Notes: generated by a model not told the origin, from the letters alone. A stretch of 64,000 bases of DNA from Novosphingopyxis iocasae (GCF_014334095.1 NZ_CP060495.1:2131001-2195000), one strand, 5' to 3'; positions 1 through 7,634 are shown, numbered from the stretch's first letter. Numbers and translations are program-made.

Positions 1-360
1 TCCAACAGCTTCCTGCGCGTTCCCGACCACCCGCTGATCGAGCGCGTCACGGTGTCCAACGCCTTCGATGCCGCGGACGACTGGATCGCCGAGGCGGCCG
101 GCCCGCACAGCATCGTCGTCACATCCGACATTCTGCTGGCGGACCGGGCGCTGAAGGCGGGCGCGGCCGTGCTTGCCCCCACCGGAAAGCCCTTCACCGC
201 CGCGTCGATCGGCCCGGCGATTGCGACGCGGGCGATCATGGCGGATCTGCGCGCGGGGGCGGATGGTATCGGCGGCGGCCCGCCCCCCTTCACCAAGGCG
301 GACAGATCGAACTTCCTCCAGGCGCTGGACCGGGAGCTGGTGCGCATCGCCCGGCGCTGA
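1..360 (+). CDS. YaiI/YqxD family (UPF0178) protein, 5' end missing
   Basis: The reading frame is open from the first base of the window and ends at a TGA at 358-360, so the N-terminus lies outside. The visible 119 residues carry the C-terminal signature of the UPF0178/DUF188 family: VVTSDILLADRAL, then GAAVLAPTGKPF, then a polar tail with GGGPPPFTKADRS. The family has a PIN-like fold with conserved Asp residues and no established function. Full-length members are about 150 residues, so roughly 30-40 are missing. The family call is secure from the motif order; no biochemical role is claimed. Confidence 0.88.
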   Translation, partial: SNSFLRVPDHPLIERVTVSNAFDAADDWIAEAAGPHSIVVTSDILLADRALKAGAAVLAPTGKPFTAASIGPAIATRAIMADLRAGADGIGGGPPPFTKADRSNFLQALDRELVRIARR

Positions 361-436
361 CTGCGTATTTTCCCGTACAAACAATCGGTTAATTTCTCTG
401 CGCTATCTCCGACGATCTATCGTCAGGAGTGCAGCC

Positions 437-900
437 ATGCCGCTTACCCACAGGTTCCGCCGCCAACATGACGAAGCGGTCGCGTTGGCCACGAAGATCA
501 TGAGCGCCACCCAGCATCTGCTGGAGACCGAAGATGCCGCCGCCGCGCAGGCCATCGAGGCCGATTTCGCGCAGCTCGATGCCGTCTTGCGCCAGCATTT
601 CAGCATTTCGCGCAGGAAGATCGGCTGCTCTACCCCCGCCTCATGGCCTCGCCGGACCCTACGACGGCGGGCACCGCCAAGGCGTTCTTCGACGAAATGG
701 GCGGCCTCGCCCCCACCTTCCACGCCTTCTCGGCCCGCTGGATCGTTCCAGGTGCCATTGCCGCGCAGCCGCACGCCTTTGCAGAAGAGAGCGCCGCGAT
801 CTTCGCCACCCTCGCCGCGCGGATCGCGCATGAGAATGAGGAGCTGTACCCGCTTGCCGACTGGTCCAGCGCGGACGAACCGGAATCCGACGCCGCCTGA
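437..900 (+). pseudogene. Hemerythrin-domain protein, frameshifted by an 8-bp tandem duplication
   Basis: The start at 437 follows an AGGAG ribosome binding site (424-428). The frame reads MPLTHRFRRQHDEAVAL up to LRQHF and then shifts. The rest (LLYPRLMA to HENEELYPLAD, stop at 900) is in another frame. At the junction the octamer CAGCATTT occurs twice in tandem (593-600 and 601-608). Removing one copy gives one 151-residue frame reading LRQHFAQEDRLLYPRLMA. That product has the His and Glu spacing of a hemerythrin-like di-iron or cation-binding four-helix bundle (HDE near residue 15, HF..E, HAF, HENEELYP). As written the gene is broken. Alternatives are a reversible slippage allele or a sequencing or assembly error. 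Confidence 0.85.
593..608 (+). repeat. 8-bp tandem duplication (CAGCATTT x2)
   Basis: Two perfect adjacent copies of CAGCATTT lie inside the hemerythrin-like gene. The second copy shifts the frame by +2 and is the only change needed to explain its loss. Confidence 0.95.
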
Positions 901-1026
901 CCACGCGCGGCCTCAACTACAACCACCGCACGCGGCTTCCCCGCCGGCCCCTGAAATCGGGTCCGTCGATCGATTCGATAGTGCCGGAGGAGCCGCGCGG
1001 CGCGCCTTTCGCCGCCGCGCGCGCAT

Positions 1027-1878
1027 TTATTCGGGCGGATCGTCGGCGAAATCGTCCTCCTCCCCCCAATCCTCGTCGTCCGGAAAGTCGCGAAGGTCCG
1101 CATACGCATCCCCCCATTCCGGACCGGTGCGCCCCTCGGCAATGCGCGCCGCCGCCAGTGTCTGGCCCCGCTTCAACGCATCCAGCTTTTCCATGATCAG
1201 CGCGTCGGTCTCTTCCGCCGTCGGAATATGCTCGTGCTCCTCGGCGCGGGCATCGGCCTGCCGCTCGGTGTAGTAGGCCGGGCCGGGCAGCGGATCGTGC
1301 GGCTCCACCGGCTGCGGCACCGCGTCCGCCGCGCGCGCATCCGCCGCTGCTATGGCCTCCGCATCCTCGCTTACCCGCGCCAGCGCCTCGGCCAGCGCCG
1401 CGCCGGTATCGCCGCGCTCGCGCCGCACCTCGCGCCGGTCGATCCAGCAGCCGAAGCGTTCGGGCGCGCGCCGCGTCAGAATGAACATCGCCAGCCGCTC
1501 GTCATATTGGCGCCAGCTGCCCACCTGCTGCCCCTGAAAGAAGATCGGCCGCTCCACGCCGTTCATCGCGCGGCCGAAGGCGGCATCGGCAATGCGCTCC
1601 ACCGCATGATCGAGCGCCGCGTCCCAGGCCGCGCGAAAGCTCGCCGCCTCGGGCCGGGCGCGCAGGCGATAGGCCGATCGCGCGCTGATCCCCACGCGCC
1701 CCGCCGCCTCCGCCACGCAGCCGCACGCGGCCAGCGCATCGATGAACCCCATCTGCCGCGCCCGCGTCCACCCGTCATGGCGCGGGCGAACCGGCACGGG
1801 ATCGAGCCCGTCGGTGAGCGAATGGGTTTCCGCGCGATCACGCGGCGGAAAGGCGGAGCTGTTGGATTGGTGCGTCAT
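1027..1878 (-). CDS. Helix-turn-helix protein, terminase-small-subunit-like N-terminus
   Basis: This is a 283-residue protein. Residues of about 36-75 (WTRARQMGFIDALAACG, then VAEAAGRVGISARSAYRLR) form a convincing helix-turn-helix of the homeodomain-like type found in phage terminase small subunits and resolvases. The middle (FGRAMNGVERPIFFQGQ...GSWRQYDERLAMFILTRRAPERFG) resembles chromosomal proteins common in sphingomonads. The C-terminus is strongly acidic (DDEDWGEEDDFADDPPE). There is no phage context around it, so it is probably a chromosomal DNA-binding protein of unknown target rather than a packaging subunit. The ATG at 1878 is the first in frame. Confidence 0.72.
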   Translation of the reverse strand: MTHQSNSSAFPPRDRAETHSLTDGLDPVPVRPRHDGWTRARQMGFIDALAACGCVAEAAGRVGISARSAYRLRARPEAASFRAAWDAALDHAVERIADAAFGRAMNGVERPIFFQGQQVGSWRQYDERLAMFILTRRAPERFGCWIDRREVRRERGDTGAALAEALARVSEDAEAIAAADARAADAVPQPVEPHDPLPGPAYYTERQADARAEEHEHIPTAEETDALIMEKLDALKRGQTLAAARIAEGRTGPEWGDAYADLRDFPDDEDWGEEDDFADDPPE

Positions 1879-1984
1879 GACCAGTCATAACTGATTTGGA
1901 CGCCTGTAGGACAGGGGTAAGTTATTGGCGCTGTTGGACTTTCCCTACATGGTCCTTGGGTTGTGAAGGAAGGGTTTGAGAAGG

Positions 1985-2013
1985 ACTCACGCAAAGACGC
2001 GAAGGCGCGAAGA
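1985..2013 (-). repeat. REP-B dispersed repeat, copy 1
   Basis: ACTCACGCAAAGACGCGAAG and the following bases are the reverse complement of the 2195-2221 and 7594-7620 copies, with a few mismatches. The core is CTTTGCGTCTTTGCGTGAG-like. Confidence 0.8.
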
Positions 2014-2096
2014 CGTTGGGTTTCGGGGCGGCCTTGCGCGTTGATCGGGCTTATCGATGTTGTTGCCCCGGCTTTAACTGGGCTGTCCTGCACTTC

Positions 2097-2179
2097 CGTC
2101 GCCCCGGCCCCAGAGCCGGGGCCCAGCTACCCTTGGGCTGGCGTAATTAGCTGGACCCCGGATCAACTCCGGGGTGACG
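2097..2179 (+). repeat. REP-A palindromic repeat, copy 1
   Basis: This 83-bp element starts CGTCGCCCCGG and ends CCGGGGTGACG, so its ends are inverted repeats. The interior carries GCCGGGGCCCAGCT and AGCTGGACCCCGGATCAA, also in inverted orientation. It matches the element at 7477-7558 nearly end to end, apart from a variable centre. This is a REP-type intergenic element. Confidence 0.88.
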
Positions 2180-2194
2180 AAGAAGGTTCAGATT

Positions 2195-2221
2195 CTTCGC
2201 ATCTTGGCGTCTTTGCGTGAG
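2195..2221 (+). repeat. REP-B dispersed repeat, copy 2
   Basis: CTTCGCATCTTGGCGTCTTT followed by GCGTGAG lies 15 bp after REP-A copy 1, in the same order and orientation as the REP-A/REP-B pair near 7.5 kb. Confidence 0.8.
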
Positions 2222-2339
2222 ACAAAAAACGCGCCACGCTCGCCCCAACGCATCAACCGCCGAAGCCGACAAAACCGCTTTCCTACATGTTCCCGCTTCG
2301 TTCATGACGAGCCGCATGGGTGGCAAGCGCATCAGAACC

Positions 2340-2552
2340 ATGTCCGATTTCGTCCGGCACCGCTTCGATATCGAGCTGACCTGCGCCTGCGGTCACCGCA
2401 ACGTCCTCAGCAGCCGAGCCGTCTGGCAGATTTTCCGCAAAAAAGGCTGGTCCCCCACCCTGGAACGCGCCCATGATCGCTTCCGGTGTACGCGATGCGG
2501 GGGGCGGCCGGTCAGGATGGGGCCGTGGGAAGTTCAAGTCGGCAGTCTTTAA
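2340..2552 (+). CDS. Small zinc-ribbon-like protein
   Basis: A 70-residue basic protein beginning MSDFVRHRFDIELTCACGHR. Two cysteine pairs (CAC near residues 15-17 and CTRCGG near residues 51-54) could form a zinc ribbon. The spacer contains WQIFRKKGWSPTLERAHDRF. Earlier in-frame ATGs at 2304 and 2316 are possible, but the conserved-looking part starts at 2340. No function can be assigned. Its 3' end overlaps the tail of the convergent restriction gene by 4 bp. Confidence 0.6.
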   Translation: MSDFVRHRFDIELTCACGHRNVLSSRAVWQIFRKKGWSPTLERAHDRFRCTRCGGRPVRMGPWEVQVGSL

Positions 2553-3819
2553 TACCACTCGTCCGGGAAGTCTAAACTCCACTTTTCCGAGATTTTTCTT
2601 AGCAACCGCTCGCGCCTTTCCTCTAGGATCTCAGGTGTCCAATCATCAAGTTCTCGAACCTGGTTGGTAAGGACAAAAGCGGAATCGCCATCGTTTGAAA
2701 AATACGCTCCTTTTTTCTTTTCGAAGTCATAATTGCTTGCAGCTGGGTTTTTGTACTTTGAAAGCAAAACAAGATTTGCGAGCGTGTGAACCCAATGATC
2801 TCGGTACGATTTACTAGGAAACTTTCTTATCCAGTCGCTGTTTGCGCCTGGGTTTTGTGGTAATACATGTTCGATTGTCAAAATTCGATGGTCGTAATGA
2901 GCCGTTCCGTCCGAAAGCATCTCATCAAGTCTAAGCAATATAGCTCGTCTAGTGCGTTGATTTAGGTATATGTCATCGTCGAGCCAATCGAATAAGGACT
3001 CCACTTCAAATTCCGACAAATTTAAAGCGGTTATGTCTTCTACTGAAGCCTCCTCGGCGATTTCTTCAATCAGCAACCCATACCGCTGCAATCGCTGATT
3101 GATGTTTGCTCTCGTTATAAAAAGGAAATAGGCAAGCCTATCAAGACGCTCTAAAAACTTGTCTATTTCGTCTTCTTGACCAAACCTATCAACCATAAAC
3201 TTGATAAGGGCGGGCTGCCAATCTTGATTGTCAATTTGATGCAACCCCTTAAGGAGGCGATATCTTTTGCTATTTTTGGAAGAATCGGGCTCCAGGATTT
3301 TTTTAAACGCCTCTGCGCTAGATTTCAGCTCTTGTCCGATAAATTCAATTGGGCGTTCAACGGGTTGAACGTAGTTTTTAAATTCCTTTTCGAGAGTACC
3401 ACGCATTTTTTGCCTGCGATGTATCATTCGCAAATGCGCAAAAAGATCGCCGAATGCCTCGCGACCCAATCCATCTTCCAAGGACTCCCATACGTCATTG
3501 TATCGCGCTTGTTCTTCTTCGGATTCTATCGCACCAACTACATCCGCCTTAAGGATGTCTGTAGCTGACAGGTCCAACCCGCGGTCGTTCATTACCGAAA
3601 ATATACGGTAAGCAGATGCTTGATCTGAAGCCTCTACAACAACCAAATAACAACGCTGAGCTATAAATGGAAGCAGCCCCGCTCTAACGTTATTATCTAA
3701 ACTTGACAACGTTTGACGCAAGATGTTGCGGTTACTCACCATCCGCTTCCGCGCATCGGTATCATCATCGTCATGAGCATCCGGCTCTGCTCCGCCCTGA
3801 ATAACCTTTCGGAAAAATT
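2549..3819 (-). pseudogene. GmrSD-type restriction protein, C-terminal part (DUF1524), cut off by IS insertion
   Basis: This is the distal part of a DUF262-DUF1524 protein. Reading from the insertion point, the frame continues FFRKVIQGGAEPDAHDD, then MVSNRNILRQTLSSLDNN and so on to a stop at 2549. The C-terminal HNH-like nuclease domain shows IEHVLPQNPG, followed by HTLANLVLLSKYKNP, the usual DUF1524 pattern. The family contains type IV, modification-dependent restriction enzymes such as GmrSD. An in-frame ATG at 3742 could start a 397-residue fragment, but it would lack the DUF262 NTPase-like part. The partner fragment is at 6040-6447. Codon use is more AT-rich than in neighbouring genes, suggesting horizontal origin. 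Confidence 0.93.
3812..3819 (+). repeat. Target site duplication, left copy
   Basis: GAAAAATT directly abuts the left inverted repeat of the IS element and is repeated exactly at 6040-6047. Confidence 0.95.
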
Positions 3820-3844
3820 GGGGTGTATCCCCTTAGCATACGTA
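3820..3844 (+). repeat. IS left terminal inverted repeat
   Basis: GGGGTGTATCCCCTTAGCAT and CGTA following match the right end with 22 of 25 positions. Confidence 0.93.
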
Positions 3845-3908
3845 GGGCCGCGTAGGCCTTTGACTCCCTGACCGGCGCGGCATAGCTTCTTTCCAACCGG
3901 GGGAAGCC

Positions 3909-4802
3909 ATGAGCACTGCGCCAATAAGTTTGTATTTTGACATACCTAAGAACGAATATGCGGACTTAGAGGTTGTCGCAAAAACCGCGGTTGAATGGGT
4001 TGAGCTCATAAGGGACTTAGCCTCGGTCATTGCGCCAGGTGTCGAGGTCCAGGTTGAGCTGGTTCAAACCCAAGACGGCAGCCTTTGGCTCAGCAATTTT
4101 CTAAAAGCTGCGAAGGAGGGTGATCGAAAAGCGCTGGCCGCGATCGCCTACGGTGTTTTAGCCTTTTTCGCAGCCGGTCCCGCTTTGCATCTGCAGTCAG
4201 ACGCTGGAGATAAGTTTTGGGAAATGCTCGGCCACGAACACAAGGTAGAACTAACCGACGATGACAAGAAGGATATTGCGGAGCGGGTAGTCAAAGCACT
4301 TCACACGACCGATGCCGAAAACCGGCGGCGAAACGTGATAGGTGAAGCTGAGAAAGACGAGACCATACGCGGATTGGGCGTGGGCTTGCGCCCGAAAATC
4401 AGCGGCCCAATCTGTCGGATAGATCGGGCCGAATTTCCGGCTTACTCCGAGCTTCCGAAAGCGCACGAACCGCCGCCGCTAAAGGATGTGGAAATCCGGT
4501 CAAACGTTCACGCCACTATCGTTAGGGCTAACCTAGAGCCGGGCGACACAAAACCCCTTTGGCGGTTTAGAGAGGGTGACGAAAAATGGAGTGCTGACAT
4601 AGAAGATGATGGCTTCATTTATGCACTAAACCATGAAAGCACTGGGATACCATTAGCCGTAGGACAGACCATGGTCATGACAATAGCGATTGATCGGGTG
4701 AAAACTGAAGGCATTTGGAAAATCAAAAAGCGTAGAGTTCTGCGCGTCGTAGAACCGCGAGTGGCTCGCCACCAAGGAAGTCTAGGGCTTGGTGGTGAGT
4801 AG
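3909..4802 (+). CDS. IS passenger protein of unknown function
   Basis: A 297-residue protein with an upstream GGGGGAAGCC. The N-terminus (ISLYFDIPKNEYADLEVV) is followed by VEVQVELVQTQDGSLWLSNF and a single hydrophobic stretch near residues 79-95 (ALAAIAYGVLAFFAAGPAL) that could cross or touch the membrane. After it come an acidic helical region (VELTDDDKKDIAERVVKAL) and a beta-rich C-terminal half. I recall proteins of this general layout near IS1595-type transposases, but their role is not established. Lower GC than the flanking chromosome fits a mobile origin. It is not the transposase. Confidence 0.75.
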   Translation: MSTAPISLYFDIPKNEYADLEVVAKTAVEWVELIRDLASVIAPGVEVQVELVQTQDGSLWLSNFLKAAKEGDRKALAAIAYGVLAFFAAGPALHLQSDAGDKFWEMLGHEHKVELTDDDKKDIAERVVKALHTTDAENRRRNVIGEAEKDETIRGLGVGLRPKISGPICRIDRAEFPAYSELPKAHEPPPLKDVEIRSNVHATIVRANLEPGDTKPLWRFREGDEKWSADIEDDGFIYALNHESTGIPLAVGQTMVMTIAIDRVKTEGIWKIKKRRVLRVVEPRVARHQGSLGLGGE

Positions 4803-4952
4803 CTTCCACACGACAAACAGCAGGGCTAGGACCCCCACTCCGACCGCCGCTTGGTAGCTAAGAAGACTTAGACCCATGAGAATCCCCACTACGGCGCAGC
4901 CCAAAATGAGCGCATCGCCAGAAGTCATTTTTGGCGGTCGGGGCTCATTCAT
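4782..4952 (-). CDS. Small two-helix membrane protein carried by the IS
   Basis: A 56-residue frame starting MNEPRPPKMTSGDALI; an ATG 8 codons upstream at 4976 is also possible. Two hydrophobic segments (LILGCAVVGILMGLSLL and VGVGVLALLFVVWKLL) predict a small integral membrane protein. It is convergent with the 297-residue passenger gene and overlaps its last 21 bp. No family is recognised, and it could be an unexpressed frame; the amphipathic design and clean helices favour a real product. Confidence 0.45.
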   Translation of the reverse strand: MNEPRPPKMTSGDALILGCAVVGILMGLSLLSYQAAVGVGVLALLFVVWKLLTTKP

Positions 4953-4990
4953 ATCGGTTTCGCGGACTGGCGACATTGTGATAGAATCGC

Positions 4991-5161
4991 ATGATGACTA
5001 CCCTAAAGCAAGCCTTGGCGACCGGAAACCTCGCTCAATTTATCGCTGATCATGAAGGCGAAACTGGCGATCCGGACGCCCTAGAGCAGACTATCCGTTC
5101 AATGGCCGGAAGGTCGAAAGAAGCTCCGGAAGCATCGTCTCCGGACGATTGCGACGATTAA
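4991..5161 (+). CDS. Small acidic protein next to the transposase, 56 aa
   Basis: Starts MMTTLKQALATGNLAQFIAD and ends SPDDCDD at a TAA (5159-5161). The last 71 bp overlap the 3' end of the transposase gene on the other strand. I recall short convergent frames of this type beside IS1595-family transposases in alphaproteobacteria, which supports it being a conserved part of the element. A role in regulating transposition is possible but only inferred. Antisense pairing of the two transcript tails could also matter. Confidence 0.55.
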   Translation: MMTTLKQALATGNLAQFIADHEGETGDPDALEQTIRSMAGRSKEAPEASSPDDCDD

Positions 5162-5990
5162 AGCGATACTCGAACTCCTTGGCGTAGAGGCCAACGTATT
5201 TCGGGCTGACGCTGGTATGCGTCCCGTTGATCGAGCATTTCAGATGCCGCCAGAAATTCTCGATAGCATTCACCGATACCGTGTCGCCAAGGCGATAATC
5301 GTAATAGGCATATTCCTGCGCACCGTGGTTCACGCGGGCATGGCGATAGCCGACCGTGCCGAGGTTCGCATAGCTGCGCAGCTCGTCGGTATGCACGTTG
5401 CCACCGATCCGCACATTCGTCGTTACGAAGGGCTCCAGCGTTGCACGGCGCTGGTTAGGCACCACGGCGGTGATAAGGTCGCCGCCGCGCTCCAGCGCGC
5501 CCACCAGAACCGTCTTAGCGACGCTGCCACGGTTGTGAGTGCCTTTCTTCACGCCGCCCATGAGGGTTTCGTCGATTTCGACATTGGTGCCGGGACCGCC
5601 GATCGGAGCTTCACCATCTACGTCCGCCATGTGCTCGCGGATCAGCTTCGCCATGCGCCAAGCCGTCTTGTAGGTGACGCCTAGCTGGCGCTCCAATTCC
5701 TTGCCCGAAACGCCGTGGCGCGTGGTGGTGAACAGGTGGATCGCATAGAACCAAAGCTGCAGCGGGGTGCGCGTCTTTTCGAACGGGGTGCCTACCGTGG
5801 GGTGCAGGTGGTGCCCGCACCACTGGCAGGAATAGGCGCGCTCGGCTTTGATACGGAACCACTTCGAAGCGCGCTCGCACTTGGGGCACTCGAAGCCGTC
5901 ACCAAAGCGAACATCGAACAGATGCTGGAGGCACGTTTCATCATCGGGGAACATGCGAAAGAAGGCGGCGGTGGTGAGAGGCTTCGTCAT
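5091..5990 (-). CDS. IS1595-family (ISXO2-like) DDE transposase
   Basis: A 299-residue transposase. The N-terminal zinc ribbon uses CPKC near residues 35-38 and CQWC near residues 55-58. The segment TPLQLWFYAIHLFTTTRHGV and the helix-turn-helix-like LERQLGVTYKTAWRMAKLIR follow. The catalytic ISXO2-like domain shows VEIDETLMGG (first Asp), VHTDELRSYANL (second Asp) and SVNAIENFWRHLK (third acidic or Asn position). Length and domain order are normal for a functional IS1595-family enzyme, and no frameshift is seen. The gene starts 49 bp inside the right end and is transcribed toward the passenger genes. Confidence 0.95.
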   Translation of the reverse strand: MTKPLTTAAFFRMFPDDETCLQHLFDVRFGDGFECPKCERASKWFRIKAERAYSCQWCGHHLHPTVGTPFEKTRTPLQLWFYAIHLFTTTRHGVSGKELERQLGVTYKTAWRMAKLIREHMADVDGEAPIGGPGTNVEIDETLMGGVKKGTHNRGSVAKTVLVGALERGGDLITAVVPNQRRATLEPFVTTNVRIGGNVHTDELRSYANLGTVGYRHARVNHGAQEYAYYDYRLGDTVSVNAIENFWRHLKCSINGTHTSVSPKYVGLYAKEFEYRFNRRNRPETMLPELLSTFRPLNG

Positions 5991-6014
5991 ACCCCATTAT
6001 ATAGCAGACCGTTT

Positions 6015-6039
6015 TACGTATGGCAAGGGGATACACTCC
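6015..6039 (-). repeat. IS right terminal inverted repeat
   Basis: Read inward on the minus strand: GGAGTGTATCCCCTTGCCAT then ACGTA, matching the left end. Confidence 0.93.
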
Positions 6040-6047
6040 GAAAAATT
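6040..6047 (+). repeat. Target site duplication, right copy
   Basis: GAAAAATT, identical to 3812-3819, lies immediately outside the right inverted repeat. Confidence 0.95.
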
Positions 6048-6447
6048 CGGCATCGCGAGGGCGCACTGTTAGACGTGGGATGTCTTTAGTACCTAGGTTT
6101 TCATTACCTCTTTGCTTAAGAAAAATATCCACATCAGCTTTCGAGTCTTTAGGTGCGATCTCTTTCAAAACACTTATCAATATGGTTAGGGTCGTTAGTC
6201 GCTGCTGGCCATCGACAACATGAGCTTCAGTATAGTTAGGATCTTTGATAAGAACTATGCTTCCCAAAAAATAGGGTGCCCTACCGGTTGGCTTGCTGTC
6301 ACCAGCGGCCCACAGCAAATCATCGACGAGCTCGTCGACTTGTTCCTTTCCCCAGCTATAAGGCCTCTGATAAGGTGGAATTTCAAAAACATAATCATCG
6401 CAAAAGACGTCCTTGATTGCCTTTTCGCTAGCTCGGATAGTTTCCAT
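6040..6447 (-). pseudogene. GmrSD-type restriction protein, N-terminal part (DUF262), cut off by IS insertion
   Basis: Start ATG at 6447 behind a GGAGGAAAG site (6452-6461). The fragment reads METIRASEKAIKDVF, then FEIPPYQRPYSWGKEQ and AHVVDGQQRLTTLTIL. These are the PYQRPY and DGQQR motifs of the DUF262 (GmrS-like) nucleotide-binding domain. After PRDAEFF the frame runs into the IS and stops at 5941. Joined to 2549-3811 across one copy of the 8-bp duplication, it would encode an intact 556-residue single-chain DUF262-DUF1524 enzyme reading EFFRKVIQ at the seam. Such proteins restrict modified foreign DNA; here the function is presumably off. Confidence 0.93.
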
Positions 6448-6702
6448 AAGTCTTTCCTCCCCCGGACTTTGCTCATGAAAAGCACAATGGCTACGACAAA
6501 GCAAATGTGCCTTGCATAATTGAGCAAAACTTTTTTGGATGCTCCGAGAGGCGTAATTGCGTTTACCAAACTCTCGTTGCGATCTAACGAGCCGAGCGAA
6601 AAATTCTGACAACGATGATTTTCGGACTGGCTAAGTTACAGGTTTCTCCACCGGAACCGCCCAAACTCCCATGCCTTTATCTTCTACTACAAAGGAGACC
6701 CC

Positions 6703-7047
6703 ATGGCCGACGATCAGGACCGCGACGAGCTATTCAAGACCTTCAACGACAAGGTGAACATGGCGCCGAAGGAGCTGGAGGACTGGCTCGATACGGACGA
6801 GTCGAAGTCGGTCGGCGATAGCGATGGCGGGGAATCGACCGGGCACAAGTCCGGCCGCAAGATCGTCGATATCAAGCGCACCAACAAGGACGATCTGACG
6901 GACGATCAGTGGGAATGGATGGACAAGGTGGTGGGCTATATCAACCGCCACTGCGCGCAGGTGCCGGACGATCCGGAGGGATCGGACTGGGCGTACAGCC
7001 TCAAAAATTGGGGCCATGATCCGATGAAGGACGATGGCTGCGCCTGA
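6703..7047 (+). CDS. DUF3140 domain-containing protein
   Basis: A 114-residue acidic protein starting MADDQDRDELFKTFNDKVNM behind an AAAGGAGA site. It matches the DUF3140 layout: FNDKVNMAPKELEDWL, then SVGDSDGGESTGHKSGRKIV, then MDKVVGYINRHCAQVP and WAYSLKNWGHDP. The family is widespread and of unknown function; members are often stress-induced or annotated as DNA-binding without proof. It stands alone, between the restriction locus and the DUF2061 gene. Confidence 0.9.
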   Translation: MADDQDRDELFKTFNDKVNMAPKELEDWLDTDESKSVGDSDGGESTGHKSGRKIVDIKRTNKDDLTDDQWEWMDKVVGYINRHCAQVPDDPEGSDWAYSLKNWGHDPMKDDGCA

Positions 7048-7134
7048 CGCGACGTGCTTGATCGGGGCTGTTGATCGCCCCGGTCAATCAGTAAAAGCAT
7101 GTTTGATCGTTTCCGCCGATGCTCACGCGGAGCT

Positions 7135-7392
7135 ATGACGGCGGCCATGCAGCGCAATCTCTCCAAGACGTTCAGCTTCCTCGCGCTCCACCTGATCGTG
7201 GGGTTCAGCGTGGCCTATGCCTTTACCGGCTCCTTCGCGCTGGCCGGCGGGATCGCGCTGGTCGAGCCGCTGGTGAACGCGGTGGTATTCTTCTTCCACG
7301 AACGCGCCTGGGAAACCGGCAAACGCCCCGCGATCCTCGACACCCTGCTCCACCGCCACGGCACCGCGGAACGATCCGAACCGGCGGGGTAA
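7135..7392 (+). CDS. DUF2061 domain-containing membrane protein
   Basis: An 85-residue product if started at the ATG at 7135; a start at 7147 (MQRNLSKTFSF) is equally possible. It has two hydrophobic helices (LALHLIVGFSVAYAFTG and ALAGGIALVEPLVNAVVFFF) followed by the family motif FHERAWE. DUF2061 proteins are short predicted inner-membrane proteins of unknown function. A strong terminator follows at 7430, so it is probably monocistronic. Confidence 0.85.
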   Translation: MTAAMQRNLSKTFSFLALHLIVGFSVAYAFTGSFALAGGIALVEPLVNAVVFFFHERAWETGKRPAILDTLLHRHGTAERSEPAG

Positions 7393-7429
7393 GAGTTTCG
7401 GGCCCGCGCGCACGGATGTGAAGACGTAG

Positions 7430-7469
7430 AAAGGGGGCGGCGCCGGTTGGCACCGCCCCCTTTGTTTTT
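7430..7469 (+). terminator. Rho-independent terminator
   Basis: The stem AAAGGGGGCGG pairs with CCGCCCCCTTT around a 12-base loop, followed by GTTTTT. It ends the DUF2061 transcript. Confidence 0.9.
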
Positions 7470-7476
7470 CCATCAT

Positions 7477-7558
7477 CGTCACCCCGGACCCCGGGCCGGG
7501 GCCCAGCTGTTTTCCCTCAGGGAAGGAAGCTGGACCCCGGATCAAGTCCGGGGTGACG
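7477..7558 (+). repeat. REP-A palindromic repeat, copy 2
   Basis: Begins CGTCACCCCGGACC and ends CCGGGGTGACG. It shares GCCGGGGCCCAGCT and AGCTGGACCCCGGATCAA with the copy at 2097-2179. It sits directly after the terminator. Confidence 0.9.
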
Positions 7559-7593
7559 TGAAATGGAGGGGGTATCTTGAAATAGCCCCCACT

Positions 7594-7620
7594 CTTCGCG
7601 CCTTTGCGTCTTCGCGTGAG
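7594..7620 (+). repeat. REP-B dispersed repeat, copy 3
   Basis: CTTCGCGCCTTTGCGTCTTC followed by GCGTGAG lies 35 bp after REP-A copy 2, between it and the end of thiC. Confidence 0.8.
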
Positions 7621-7634
7621 ACCATCGCGCGCGA

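Larger units (their letters stand above)
1879..2339. other. Intergenic region filled with dispersed repeats
   Basis: About 460 bases separate the divergent helix-turn-helix and zinc-ribbon genes. The stretch holds one REP-A palindrome (2097-2179) bracketed by two oppositely oriented REP-B sequences (1985-2013 and 2195-2221), each annotated separately. No convincing gene, terminator or promoter is visible in the remainder. The open frame reading into the zinc-ribbon gene from 2217 overlaps the REP-B copy and is not considered coding. Confidence 0.6.
3820..6039 (-). mobile_element. IS1595-family insertion sequence with passenger genes, 2,220 bp
   Basis: A complete element. Its ends are inverted repeats of about 25 bp: GGGGTGTATCCCCTTAGCAT at the left and, read inward from the right, GGAGTGTATCCCCTTGCCAT, with 3 mismatches in 25. 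It is flanked by the 8-bp duplication GAAAAATT, the size typical of the IS1595 family. It encodes one DDE transposase (5091-5990) plus three frames not needed for transposition (3909-4802, 4782-4952, 4991-5161). It splits a restriction gene. Joining the gene across a single duplication copy restores an open frame, so the insertion has not been followed by decay of the target. Confidence 0.95.

Noticed and set aside
1027-1878. Phage packaging gene because of terminase-like helix-turn-helix
   Set aside because: No phage genes, attachment site or integrase are nearby; it looks like a chromosomal protein.
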